36,750 nt of DNA, from assembly GCF_023264855.1 (NCBI RefSeq), contig NZ_JAHFUW010000047.1, positions 1 to 36,750 on the forward strand. Reading direction: 5' to 3'. A program made the translations under genes and the position numbers. Every line of letters begins with the position of its first letter. Position 1 is the first letter of the stretch. Under the pieces are notes generated by a model that saw only the letters and a list, made by a program, of their open reading frames with translations, did no database searches and had not been told where the DNA came from. Positions 14,477 through 25,571 of this stretch are shown piece by piece. Origin of the DNA: Herbiconiux sp. (GTDB lineage: Bacteria > Actinomycetota > Actinomycetes > Actinomycetales > Microbacteriaceae).

Positions 14477-16962
14477 AGCGCATCCCCTTCACCGACGGCT
14501 GGCGGTTCCGCGAGAAGGTGAACCCGTTCGCCGAGATCGGCGGCCCGGCGGCACCCTACGAGCCGGTGCTGCTGCCGCACGACGCGTCGATCGGGCGAGC
14601 TCGTGATCCGCAGGGCGAGGCGGCCGCCGCCTACTTCCGCGGCGGGGCCTACCAGTACCGGGCCGAGTTCGAGACTCCGGCCGGCGCTCCGCACGTCGTG
14701 TTCGAGTTCGAGGGCGTGTACCGCGATGCGATGGTGTACATCAACGGCGACTTCGCCGGGCAGCGGCCCAGCGGCTACGCCTCGTTCACGGTCGACGCCG
14801 GGCCGCTGTTGCGGCCGGTGGGCGAGTCGAACGAGATCCTCGTCGAGGCGCGGGCCCATCGTGACTCGCGCTGGTACACCGGGGCGGGCATCTACCGGCC
14901 GGTCTGGCAGCTCACCGGTGGCGAGGTGCACATCCCGGCCGACGGACTGCGGGTGTCGACTCCGGATGCCGAGGCGAGCGGGGCGACCGTCGAGGTCGCG
15001 GTCACGGTCGAGAACTCCGGCAGTCGTATGAGAACGGTCGACGTGGAGGTGACGGTGACCGATCCGGATGGCGCGACCGTCGCGAGCGGGGTCGCCCGGG
15101 TCACCACGCGGCCCGGCACCACGGCCCTCTCCCGCCAGCGCCTGCACCTCGCGACACCCGCGCTCTGGAGCGAGCACTCGCCCGCGCTGTACCGCGCCAC
15201 CGCGCGATTGCTGGGCGACGGGCGGCCGATGGACGAGGCCGAAGCCGTCTTCGGCGTCCGGCGCCTGCAGCTCGACCCGGTCAACGGGCTGCGGGTGAAC
15301 GGCGAGACCGTGAAGCTGCGCGGGGCCTGCGTGCACCACGACAACGGGCTGCTCGGTGCCGCCACCTTCGCCTCGGCCGAGGAGCGCCGGGTGCGGCTGC
15401 TCAAGGAGGCCGGGTTCAACGCCATCCGCTCCTCGCACAACCCGCTGAGCTCGGCGATGCTGGACGCCTGCGACCGCCTCGGCGTGTACGTGATGGACGA
15501 GACCTTCGACGTCTGGACCTCGGCGAAATCCGACTTCGACTACTCCCTGCACTTTCCGGAGTGGTGGGAGCGCGACGTGGAATCGATGGTGGTCAAGGAC
15601 TACAACCACCCCAGCGTCATCTTCTACTCGATCGGCAACGAGATTCCCGAGACCGGTTCGGCGGTGGGCGGGATGCTCGGGCGCGAGCTGGCCGAGAAGG
15701 TGCGTTCGCTTGATTCCACACGGTTCGTGACGAACGCGGTGAACGGCATGCTCGCGGTGATCGACGACGTCAAGCGGATGGCCGCGGAGCGGGCGGCCGC
15801 GGCGGATGGCGGTGCGGCTGCCGGTGCGGAGGCGGCCGATGGTGGTGCGGGTGCCGAGGAGGGCGCGGGCATCAACACGCTGATGGCGGGTCCCGGCGAC
15901 TTCATGAACCTGATCGGCGCCTCGCCGTTGGTCACCGAGAAGACCGCCGAGTCGTTCGGGGTGCTGGATGTCGCGGGCATGAACTACCTCGACGCCCGCT
16001 ATGCGAGCGACCGGGAGCTCTTCCCCAACCGCGTGATCGTCGGCACCGAGACGTTCCCGACCCAGATCGACCGCAACTGGGCTCTGGTGACCGAGTACGG
16101 ACACGTCATCGGCGACTTCACCTGGACCGGCTGGGACTATCTCGGCGAGGTCGGCATCGGGAGGCCGCAGTATCTCGACGCCGAGCATCCGGAGCCCTCG
16201 ATCGCGGCGCCGTACCCGTGGATCGCGGCGTGGTGCGGAGACCTCGACATCATCGGCCACCGCCGGCCCGCCTCGTTCTACCGGGAGATCGTGTTCGGCC
16301 TGCGCGGCGAGCCCTACATCGCCGTCGTGCGGCCGCGTGACGGCGACGCCACCTTCTATGCCGGGCCGTGGACCTGGAGCGACAGCATCAGCAGCTGGAC
16401 CTGGCCGGGCCAGGAGGGGTCGCCGCTCACGGTGGAGGTCTACAGCGATGCGGAGGAGGTCGAACTGCTGCTCGATGGGATCTCGCTCGGCCGCCGGGCC
16501 GCGGGGCCGGGCAACCGATTCCGTGCCGAGTTCGAGGTGGAGTATCGGGCGGGTGAACTCACGGCCGTGGCCTGGCGGGGTGGTGTCGCTTCGGAGCGCT
16601 TCGGGCTGCGGAGTGCGGAGGGCGCGGTCGAGGTCAGGGTGACGGCCGAGCCCGCGTCGATGACGGCGGCGGACGGCTTGGTCTTCGTCGCCGTCGAGCT
16701 CGTCGACGCACAGGGAACCGCGGTCACCGGGCCGGATCGCGCCGTGACCGTCTCGATCGCGGGCACGGCGGCGCTGCAGTCCTTCGGCAGCGCGAACCCG
16801 GCACCGGACACGGCGTGGGGCTCGCCCACGCAGTGCACCTTCGACGGCCGGGCGCTCGCGATCGTACGCCTCGAGGACGACTCCGAGAGCGTCGTCACGG
16901 TGAGCGCGGACGGGTGCCCGTCCGTCGAGCTCACGCTCGGCCGGGCGGCGCCTCGGGCCTGA
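14473..16962 (+). CDS. Glycoside hydrolase family 2 (beta-galactosidase-like)
   Basis: An 829-residue GH2 enzyme without a signal peptide, so cytosolic. Order: jelly-roll sugar-binding domain (about 1-170), Ig-like domain (about 175-280), TIM barrel (about 285-600), a DUF4982-like domain (about 651-710) and a C-terminal Ig-like domain. The acid/base is Glu390 in SIGNEIPE; the nucleophile is probably Glu526 in IVGTETFP. RGACVHHDNG and NAIRSSHNP are GH2 hallmarks. A low-complexity Ala/Gly/Glu insertion (about 437-466) interrupts the barrel. Together with the upstream symporter and LacI regulator it makes a self-contained glycoside-use operon. Beta-galactosidase is the commonest activity for this architecture; beta-glucuronidase cannot be excluded. 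Confidence 0.9.
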   Translation: MKRIPFTDGWRFREKVNPFAEIGGPAAPYEPVLLPHDASIGRARDPQGEAAAAYFRGGAYQYRAEFETPAGAPHVVFEFEGVYRDAMVYINGDFAGQRPSGYASFTVDAGPLLRPVGESNEILVEARAHRDSRWYTGAGIYRPVWQLTGGEVHIPADGLRVSTPDAEASGATVEVAVTVENSGSRMRTVDVEVTVTDPDGATVASGVARVTTRPGTTALSRQRLHLATPALWSEHSPALYRATARLLGDGRPMDEAEAVFGVRRLQLDPVNGLRVNGETVKLRGACVHHDNGLLGAATFASAEERRVRLLKEAGFNAIRSSHNPLSSAMLDACDRLGVYVMDETFDVWTSAKSDFDYSLHFPEWWERDVESMVVKDYNHPSVIFYSIGNEIPETGSAVGGMLGRELAEKVRSLDSTRFVTNAVNGMLAVIDDVKRMAAERAAAADGGAAAGAEAADGGAGAEEGAGINTLMAGPGDFMNLIGASPLVTEKTAESFGVLDVAGMNYLDARYASDRELFPNRVIVGTETFPTQIDRNWALVTEYGHVIGDFTWTGWDYLGEVGIGRPQYLDAEHPEPSIAAPYPWIAAWCGDLDIIGHRRPASFYREIVFGLRGEPYIAVVRPRDGDATFYAGPWTWSDSISSWTWPGQEGSPLTVEVYSDAEEVELLLDGISLGRRAAGPGNRFRAEFEVEYRAGELTAVAWRGGVASERFGLRSAEGAVEVRVTAEPASMTAADGLVFVAVELVDAQGTAVTGPDRAVTVSIAGTAALQSFGSANPAPDTAWGSPTQCTFDGRALAIVRLEDDSESVVTVSADGCPSVELTLGRAAPRA

Positions 16963-17008
16963 TCGCAGCTCCAGCTGCCGCCCGCCCGCGAGCGGTCGGT
17001 GTGCCGCC

Positions 17009-17932
17009 TTACGACTTCTCGATCGTGCGGCGGCACACCTCGTCCCACGGCGTGGGCTGCATCCCGAAGTGCGCCCGGGTGGCGGTGTCGTCGAGCACGT
17101 AGGGGCGGGTCCACTGGTACGAGAGCTCGCCGAGCTCGCGCAGCATCGGGATGACGAGCGCGCCCATCCGCAGCCCGGCGACCGGGATGCGACTCACTGC
17201 GACCGGCGGCAGCCCGCCCGCGGCGAGCACCTCGCCGAGCGCCTGGCGCTGGCTGCGCGGCGGGTTGGACGGCACATGCCAGAGTCGGCCGTGCGCCGAC
17301 GGGTCCTCGGCGGCGGCCACCAGAAGGCGTGCCACGTCGAGCACGTCGGTGAAGGTGTGCGGCATGTCGGGGTCGCCCATCACCCAGGCCCGCTTGCCCC
17401 GGCGGGCGGTCGGCAGCTGCCGGGTGATGTGGCCGTTGGCGCCGACGCCCGGGCCGACGTAATCGGAGCCGCGCACCTCTACGGCCCGCAGCTCGCCCGC
17501 CTCGTGGGCGGCCTTCGCCTCGGCCCACATCCGGGCCCGCAGCACACCCTTGTGATCGGTCGCGGCATCCGGAAGCCCCTCATACATCGACCCGTCGACG
17601 GGACCGTAGGGGTAGAGGTTGCCCGTGATCGCATAGACGGCGCCCGTGCGGCGAGCGGTTTCGAGCAGCGAGGTCGCGAGGGGCGGCCAGGTGGCGTCCC
17701 ACTTCGTGTAGTCGCCCGGGTTCGCGCAGTTGTAGAGCACGTCGGCTCCGGATGCCAGCTCGGTGAGAGCGGCCGCATCCGTGGCATCCACGCGTGCGCT
17801 GGCGACGCCCGGGAGCCCGAGGTCGGTGCCGGAACGGGTGGCCACCACCACCTCCGACCCGCGCTCGGCGAGCAGGCTCGCGACGTGGCGGCCGACGGGG
17901 CCGGCTCCGACGATGATGTGGCGATCGGTCAT
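17009..17932 (-). CDS. NAD(P)-binding epimerase/dehydratase-like protein
   Basis: A 307-residue atypical short-chain dehydrogenase/epimerase. The Rossmann glycine motif GAGPVGRH begins at residue 9, followed by an acidic/arginine cofactor region and a C-terminal substrate domain. NLYPYGPVDG corresponds to the usual active-site tyrosine region. I see no classical YxxxK pair, so it may be a sensor or an NmrA-like reductase rather than a sugar epimerase. The start has a near-perfect AGGAGG five bases upstream. It is divergent from a TetR regulator, with two palindromic operators in the spacer, and is therefore probably induced by that regulator's ligand. Confidence 0.8.
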   Translation of the reverse strand: MTDRHIIVGAGPVGRHVASLLAERGSEVVVATRSGTDLGLPGVASARVDATDAAALTELASGADVLYNCANPGDYTKWDATWPPLATSLLETARRTGAVYAITGNLYPYGPVDGSMYEGLPDAATDHKGVLRARMWAEAKAAHEAGELRAVEVRGSDYVGPGVGANGHITRQLPTARRGKRAWVMGDPDMPHTFTDVLDVARLLVAAAEDPSAHGRLWHVPSNPPRSQRQALGEVLAAGGLPPVAVSRIPVAGLRMGALVIPMLRELGELSYQWTRPYVLDDTATRAHFGMQPTPWDEVCRRTIEKS

Positions 17933-17948
17933 GGTGTCCTCCTTTGGG

Positions 17949-17961
17949 AGAGCAGTGCTCT
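17949..17961. promoter_or_regulatory. TetR-type operator 1
   Basis: AGAGCA-G-TGCTCT is a perfect 13-bp palindrome around a central base, extendable to 15 bp (17948-17962). It lies about 17 bases upstream of the epimerase-like start, around its ribosome binding site and likely transcription start. Confidence 0.75.
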
Positions 17962-17996
17962 CGTTTCTACGATGACAGGCGCCCGAAGTAAAAGCA

Positions 17997-18009
17997 AGAG
18001 CACTGCTCT
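17997..18009. promoter_or_regulatory. TetR-type operator 2
   Basis: AGAGCA-C-TGCTCT is the exact reverse complement of operator 1, centred 48 bp away on the TetR side. A further half-site, TGCTCT, occurs at 18023-18028. Two matching palindromes in a divergent spacer strongly suggest binding by the adjacent TetR protein. Confidence 0.75.
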
Positions 18010-18038
18010 CTTTTGTTGCGCCTGCTCTCGAAACGCGC

Positions 18039-18044
18039 CAGGGT
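18039..18044 (+). promoter_or_regulatory. Candidate leaderless -10 for the TetR gene
   Basis: CAGGGT is six bases before the ATG at 18051. It keeps only the A and T that matter most in the -10 consensus, so the call is weak. The TGCTCT half-site lies just upstream. Confidence 0.3.
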
Positions 18045-18050
18045 GGACGG

Positions 18051-18830
18051 ATGCAGCATCCGAACCCCGAGCGCGCGGCACTCGCGGGCGCGACCCCCGC
18101 GCGAGCACAGACCGCCCGTGAACGGGCTCGCGACCAGATCACCGCCGAGATCGTGGCCGCGGCGCGCATCAGGCTCGCCGAGTCCGGGCCGGGCGAGCTC
18201 TCGCTGAGGGCGGTCGCCCGCGATGTGGGCATGGTCTCCTCGGCCGTCTACCGGTACTTCGCCAGCCGCGACGAGCTGCTTACCGCGCTACTGGTGCTCG
18301 CCTACGACGACCTCGGCTCGGCGGCCGAGCGCGCCGACGCGGCGGTCGCCGACCGCGCTGACGTGATCGGGCGGTGGCTGGCCGCGCTCCGGGCCATCCG
18401 CGGCTGGGCACTCGCGCATCCGGGCGACTACGCCCTGCTCTACGGCTCGCCCGTACCGGGCTACGCGGCTCCGCAGGCCACTATCGAACCGGCCGTGCGG
18501 GTCATCGTCGTCATCCTGAGCATCGTCACCGAGGCCCACGCGCTGGGGCGGATCGCGACCCCCACGGCTCCGGCCGGACCGGTGACGGCTGCCGCGGAGA
18601 TGGCCTCGGTCGCCGGCGCGGTCGCTTTTGTGCGCGCGCGGGGCCTTGTGGGCGACGAAGTGCCCACCGAACTCGTCATCCGCACCCTGATGGCCTGGAC
18701 CACCGTCTTCGGCACGGTCTCCTTCGAGCTCTTCGGCCACCTGGTCGGCTCGGTCACCGACCTCGACGTCTACTTCGATGTGGTCGCCTCCCGCCTCGCC
18801 GCCGACCTCGGCTTCAGCGCCCTCCGCTGA
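18051..18830 (+). CDS. TetR/AcrR-family regulator with WHG-type C-domain
   Basis: A 259-residue TetR repressor. The DNA-binding domain spans about residues 25-75, with the helix-turn-helix in LSLRAVARDVGMVSSAVYRY. The C-terminal ligand domain contains LRAIRGWALAHPGDYALLYG, typical of the WHG (TetR_C_13) subfamily. It is divergent from the epimerase-like gene; two 13-bp palindromes in the 118-bp spacer are the obvious targets, implying control of both genes. The ATG at 18051 is the first in frame. The N-terminal ~20 residues are a disordered Ala/Pro/Arg tail. The ligand is unknown. Confidence 0.9.
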   Translation: MQHPNPERAALAGATPARAQTARERARDQITAEIVAAARIRLAESGPGELSLRAVARDVGMVSSAVYRYFASRDELLTALLVLAYDDLGSAAERADAAVADRADVIGRWLAALRAIRGWALAHPGDYALLYGSPVPGYAAPQATIEPAVRVIVVILSIVTEAHALGRIATPTAPAGPVTAAAEMASVAGAVAFVRARGLVGDEVPTELVIRTLMAWTTVFGTVSFELFGHLVGSVTDLDVYFDVVASRLAADLGFSALR

Positions 18831-18840
18831 TCGGGGGCAG

Positions 18841-19533
18841 TCAGCCCGTCAGCAGCACGTTCGCGTCATCCGGGAGATCTGCGACGACACCGCGGAAGAG
18901 CGCATCGTCGATGAGTTCGATCAGGCGCGCGCGACCTCGCTCGGTGGAGTACGTCGGGCCGATCAAGATCGGGACCATCGGCAGCTCCACGGTACCGCGG
19001 ACACCGGGTCCGGCGCTGGTGTCGATCAGAGCGCTGAGCATCAGATAGCGCCTGACGCGGGGGACGGGCCGGAACGCTATCGATGAGATCGTGAATGCGG
19101 GGATCTCGGCGATGAGACGAACTCGAGGGTCGAGGGCCCACAGTTCCAGTGTTCCTTCGCGGGCCGCCCAGATCACGCCCTTCGCGCTGCCGGTGGCGGG
19201 CAGGTGAAGTTCGCTCAGTGCCCGGGTCAGGGCCGGCCTCACCGGGGCGGCGAAACTGAGACGGTCGCTGTGTGTTGCCGAGAACGCTCGTCTCTTCTCT
19301 GCGGCCTCGGCGAGATAGGCGCGCCGGCGGCGCCTCGCGCGGGTGACTCTGAAGATGACGCTCACGGTGCACACCGGCAGCATGACCGCGAAGTACAGTG
19401 TCACGAGCTGCCAGAACAGCGGCAATGCCTCGCGCTGTTCGGCGAGGAAGTAACCGGGGAGCGCGACGAGCAGCACGAACACCAGCCCGAGTGCGCCCAG
19501 GCCGAGCAGCTTCATCCGTTGGTCGCGCTCCAT
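18841..19533 (-). CDS. Uncharacterised membrane protein, two N-terminal helices
   Basis: I do not recognise a family. The 230-residue product has two hydrophobic segments (about 8-27, LLGLGALGLVFVLLVALPGY, and 38-60), an Arg-rich stop-transfer stretch (RVTRARRRRRAY), and a soluble C-terminal domain that should be cytosolic. That domain contains a beta-rich part (SAKGVIWAAREGTLELWALD) and a helical end. I chose the ATG at 19533 because the 17 residues encoded from the alternative GTG at 19584 are Gly-rich and look like leader sequence; a TAGAGT -10 at 19596-19601 would allow either. It converges on the TetR gene with a ten-base gap. Base composition is slightly less GC-biased than its neighbours. 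Confidence 0.65.
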   Translation of the reverse strand: MERDQRMKLLGLGALGLVFVLLVALPGYFLAEQREALPLFWQLVTLYFAVMLPVCTVSVIFRVTRARRRRRAYLAEAAEKRRAFSATHSDRLSFAAPVRPALTRALSELHLPATGSAKGVIWAAREGTLELWALDPRVRLIAEIPAFTISSIAFRPVPRVRRYLMLSALIDTSAGPGVRGTVELPMVPILIGPTYSTERGRARLIELIDDALFRGVVADLPDDANVLLTG

Positions 19534-19674
19534 GCCCGTCCCGTCCCGTCCCCCGAGCTCCGCGCCGGCCGAGAGCAGGCCCACGCGATCGCTTCACTCT
19601 AGCCAGCCGGCACCACCGATGGGGCCGCCCGGACGCGTTGCCGGATCGTGACCCGGCGGGCGCGGCGGGACTGG

Positions 19675-19680
19675 GATACT
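19675..19680 (+). promoter_or_regulatory. Predicted leaderless -10 for the lipoprotein gene
   Basis: GATACT ends six bases before the ATG at 19687. There is no ribosome binding site, which supports both the start codon and leaderless transcription. Confidence 0.5.
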
Positions 19681-19686
19681 GGCGCC

Positions 19687-20088
19687 ATGAGATTCACGAA
19701 GATCCTCGCGGCCGCCGTCGTCGTCGTCGCCGCGGCCGCCGGGCTGAGCGCCTGCAGCTCGTCCTCCAGCGACACCCCGAGCACACCGATCGGCGGCGAC
19801 GTGATCACGCCCGTCTCGATGAGTGCGAACGACCTGCAGGGGGCGAGCGTCGACCTCATCGTCGGCCAGGTGCTCAACATCAACACCGGCGACCTCGCCA
19901 CCGACAGCTACACGGGCGAGGTGGCCGACACGAAGGTCGCCGAGTTCGTGCCGGGGCAGACCGGCGGATCCGCCGAGCTGAACCCGGGGGTACAGGCTCT
20001 CGCGGTGGGAACCACGACGGTCACCATGACCAACGAGCAGGGTGGCATCCAGCCGCTCGAGTTCACCGTGGTGGTCTCGGAGAAGTAG
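19687..20088 (+). CDS. Small putative lipoprotein
   Basis: A 133-residue exported protein. The signal peptide MRFTKILAAAVVVVAAAAG ends in the lipobox LSAC, with Cys23 as the predicted lipidated residue, followed by a Ser/Thr/Pro linker. The mature part is beta-rich and acidic (SVDLIVGQVLNINTGDL, TTVTMTNEQGG), suggesting a single small beta-sandwich. I cannot assign a family. It is anchored to the outer face of the cytoplasmic membrane. The ATG at 19687 is favoured by the correct length of the signal peptide and the upstream -10. It is a single gene, convergent with the HAD gene; a GCCGGC-A-GCCGGC hairpin between them may end transcription. Confidence 0.8.
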   Translation: MRFTKILAAAVVVVAAAAGLSACSSSSSDTPSTPIGGDVITPVSMSANDLQGASVDLIVGQVLNINTGDLATDSYTGEVADTKVAEFVPGQTGGSAELNPGVQALAVGTTTVTMTNEQGGIQPLEFTVVVSEK

Positions 20089-20120
20089 CCCCCGAGACCC
20101 GGGCCGGCAGCCGGCAGCGG

Positions 20121-20978
20121 CTACACCAGCCCGTGCCGGCGGAAGGCGTTCCACACCCCGTCGTCCAGCACGGCCGTGGTCACCTCGTCGGCGTGCGCCT
20201 TGATCTCGTCGGTGGCGTTGCCCATCGCGATCCCGACCCCGCACACCTGCAGCATCTCGACATCGTTGCTGCTGTCGCCGATGCCGAGCGAGGCCGACAC
20301 CGGGATGTCGAGCCGCTCGAGCAGCTGCAGGATGGTCGACCCCTTGTTCACGCCGCCGAGCGACACCTCGCCGCTGCTGCTTCCGAGGTGCGGGATGGTG
20401 GCCGTGATCACGTGGAAATCCTCGCCCAGTCCGTCGCGCACCCGCTCGAACGCGGTGTGGTCCGAGCCGAGGAACACCGCCTTGGCGATGCCGGAGAAAT
20501 CGATCGGACGCACGTTCGAGAACGCCTCGATCGCCGGATGTGCGTCGAGCGCGGCGAGCGACTCGGCGTCGGCCGGGCCGCCGGTCGTGCGCTCCACATC
20601 GGCCAGGAGGTACTCGATGAAGCGGTCGCGCACCCCGGCCGAGGGGAACACCTCGGTGTACGACTGCAGGTAGAAATCGATGCCGGCCTGCTCGAAGAAC
20701 CGCGCCATCCGCTCGGCCGTCTCCGGCGGCATCGTGCGCGAAATCACCAGTTCGTCGCCGATCGCCGCGAAGCCGCCGCCGGCGCTGATGGTGCCGTCGA
20801 ACCCGATGTCGCGGATGACCGGGTAGATCTCCACCGCCGCCCGCCCGGTGCACACGTACACGAGGTGTCCGTTGCTCCGGGCGGTGCGGATGGCGTCGAT
20901 GGTGGAGGGGGCGATCCGCTCGCCCGAGTCGATCAGGGTGCCGTCGACGTCGAGGAAGGCGATCCGGGAGGTGCTCAT
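20121..20978 (-). CDS. Cof-type HAD-IIB phosphatase
   Basis: A 285-residue haloacid-dehalogenase-superfamily phosphatase of subclass IIB (Cof type). Motif I is FLDVDGTLIDS (nucleophile Asp10, Asp12); motif IV is GIGDSSNDVEML; the C2-type cap lies between them. Enzymes of this type dephosphorylate sugar phosphates or other small phosphates. It starts 12 bases after the GH1 gene and is the last gene of the beta-glucoside operon. It may relieve sugar-phosphate stress when PTS-imported glucosides accumulate; this is inference from position. Confidence 0.88.
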   Translation of the reverse strand: MSTSRIAFLDVDGTLIDSGERIAPSTIDAIRTARSNGHLVYVCTGRAAVEIYPVIRDIGFDGTISAGGGFAAIGDELVISRTMPPETAERMARFFEQAGIDFYLQSYTEVFPSAGVRDRFIEYLLADVERTTGGPADAESLAALDAHPAIEAFSNVRPIDFSGIAKAVFLGSDHTAFERVRDGLGEDFHVITATIPHLGSSSGEVSLGGVNKGSTILQLLERLDIPVSASLGIGDSSNDVEMLQVCGVGIAMGNATDEIKAHADEVTTAVLDDGVWNAFRRHGLV

Positions 20979-20990
20979 AGGCTTTCGACC

Positions 20991-24348
<3,358 letters not shown>

Positions 24349-24438
24349 CGGATCCACTCGCCTTCTGCCGCTGCATCGCGGCTCTCGTTCGGGTTGAGGC
24401 GCCGACGGGCCGATCCGCTCGCCTTGTGTGTTTTGGGC

Positions 24439-24490
24439 AAAAAAATAACCTGAACTCGGCCATCGTCTTTCGACGAAGGGAGTTCAGGTT
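24439..24490 (-). terminator. Conditional intrinsic terminator in the bglF leader
   Basis: On the minus strand AACCTGAACTC pairs perfectly with GAGTTCAGGTT (11 bp), followed by A and seven T residues, a textbook rho-independent terminator. A small inner hairpin (CGTC/GACG) sits in the loop. The 5' stem strand shares its first four bases with the end of the RAT, so terminator and antiterminator folds exclude each other. Confidence 0.95.
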
Positions 24491-24515
24491 TTGCCCGCTG
24501 GCGCGGTTACAATCC
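24487..24515 (-). promoter_or_regulatory. RAT (ribonucleic antiterminator) site for BglG/LicT
   Basis: The 29-base minus-strand sequence begins GGATTGTAACCGC and ends GGCAAAACC, matching the RAT consensus of bgl/lic/sac operons at nearly every conserved position. It overlaps the terminator by four bases. When dephosphorylated or activated by beta-glucoside flux, BglG binds this hairpin and lets transcription continue into bglF and the GH1 gene. Confidence 0.95.
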
Positions 24516-24526
24516 GTGACGCTTCA

Positions 24527-24546
24527 GCAGGGCAACTGTGCCCTGC
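24527..24546. repeat. Perfect 8-bp inverted repeat between bglG and the RAT
   Basis: GCAGGGCA and TGCCCTGC flank a four-base loop, forming a strong hairpin 11 bases upstream of the RAT on the transcript. No U-tract follows. A -10-like TATCGT lies at 24554-24559 on the minus strand, so a local transcript could begin exactly at this hairpin. It may be an operator, a processing/stability element or a U-less terminator. Confidence 0.6.
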
Positions 24547-24567
24547 GCCAGCGACGATAGCACAGGC

Positions 24568-25482
24568 TCAGCCGGGCTCGCCAGGCGCATCCGGTGCGCC
24601 CGAGGGCGTCGCATCCGCCGCCACCTGGTTGGCCAGGCGCTCGACGTGCACGATCACGTAGAGCAGTTCTTCGTCGGTGAGCTCGGATCCGGTGGCGGCG
24701 CTCACGTACGACTTGACGTCTTCGGCGATGGCGTACGAGCGCGGATAGCTGCGTTTGGCGAACTCGAAGAACGAGGTGTCGGAGCCGCGCAGCATCGATT
24801 TCGCCACCAGCCGCTGCAGCAGGAACTGGATGTGCAGGATGAAGCGGGCGTAGTCGGCGCTGCCGGTGTCCAGGTGCACGCCGAGGCCCTCCTCGACCGT
24901 GCCGACGACGTGCTGCAGGCGGCGGAACAGCAGGGCGGCCGTGCCGTTGGGCTCGTCGCGGGTGGCGTTCAGCAGGTGCATGGTGAGGAAGACGGCCTCC
25001 TCGCGCGGCAGTTCGGTGCCGAGCTGGGCGCTGATCGAGGTGGCCATCGCGGCGGCGGCGGCGAACTCCTGCGGATGCAGTACCCGCAGTTCGGGCATCG
25101 AGGTGCTCGGGATGCGGATGCCCTTCTGCAAGCGCTCGAGCACGTACTGCACGTGGTCGATCACCGCGAGCGGCAGCCGGCGCCCGAGGCTGCGGCCGAG
25201 CGTGCGCTCCGCCTCGTCGACGGCGCGCGTGACGGCCTCGATCACCGGATACGGCACGTCCGTCAGCAGCTGCCGGGCATGCTCGGCCTCGCTGCCCTGG
25301 TCGAGCACGAACGTCTTCTCGACCTTGGTGTCGTCGAGGGTGTCGCCCGACTTCAGCTGGAACCCGAGCCCGCGCCCCATCAGAACGCGCTCCTGCCCCG
25401 ACTCGTCGATCGACACGACGACGTTGTTGTTGAGCACCTTGTGCACGGCGACGCCGCCCACTCCGCCGCCTCCGCTCGCCAT
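24568..25482 (-). CDS. bglG: BglG/LicT-family transcriptional antiterminator
   Basis: A 304-residue RNA-binding antiterminator. The N-terminal CAT domain contains HKVLNNNVVVSIDE and GRGLGFQ; two PTS regulation domains follow, with conserved histidines in LAVIDHVQYVLER, LTMHLLN, FILHIQFLLQRL and VIVHVERL. The PTS phosphorylates these histidines to set dimerisation and activity. It binds the RAT in the leader of the next gene, so it directly controls the permease and glucosidase. The first ten residues are a Gly-rich extension absent from most homologues, and GTG codons further in are alternative starts. A TAGAAT -10 exactly six bases before the ATG supports 25482 and a leaderless message. It ends with a disordered Pro/Gly tail. 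Confidence 0.95.
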   Translation of the reverse strand: MASGGGGVGGVAVHKVLNNNVVVSIDESGQERVLMGRGLGFQLKSGDTLDDTKVEKTFVLDQGSEAEHARQLLTDVPYPVIEAVTRAVDEAERTLGRSLGRRLPLAVIDHVQYVLERLQKGIRIPSTSMPELRVLHPQEFAAAAAMATSISAQLGTELPREEAVFLTMHLLNATRDEPNGTAALLFRRLQHVVGTVEEGLGVHLDTGSADYARFILHIQFLLQRLVAKSMLRGSDTSFFEFAKRSYPRSYAIAEDVKSYVSAATGSELTDEELLYVIVHVERLANQVAADATPSGAPDAPGEPG

Positions 25483-25488
25483 GCGGCC

Positions 25489-25494
25489 ATTCTA
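25489..25494 (-). promoter_or_regulatory. Predicted leaderless -10 for bglG
   Basis: TAGAAT on the minus strand, six bases before the ATG at 25482, matches the -10 consensus in five of six positions. No RAT is seen upstream of it, so bglG itself appears to escape its own antitermination control. Confidence 0.6.
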
Positions 25495-25559
25495 GGGATG
25501 CCCGCCGTGCGGCCGCCGCGTCTGGTCTCGGCTCGGCTGGCGGGCAGAGCGGGCGGCGG

Positions 25560-25565
25560 TAGCGT
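25560..25565 (+). promoter_or_regulatory. Predicted leaderless -10 for the MBL-fold gene
   Basis: TAGCGT, six bases before the ATG at 25572. Together with the bglG promoter it makes a divergent pair of leaderless promoters about 65 bp apart. Confidence 0.5.
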
Positions 25566-25571
25566 GTGGGC

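Noticed and set aside
16965-16978. GCAGCT-CC-AGCTGC palindrome after the GH2 gene as a terminator
   Set aside because: The loop is only two bases and no U tract follows. It may be chance in a GC-rich intergenic stretch.
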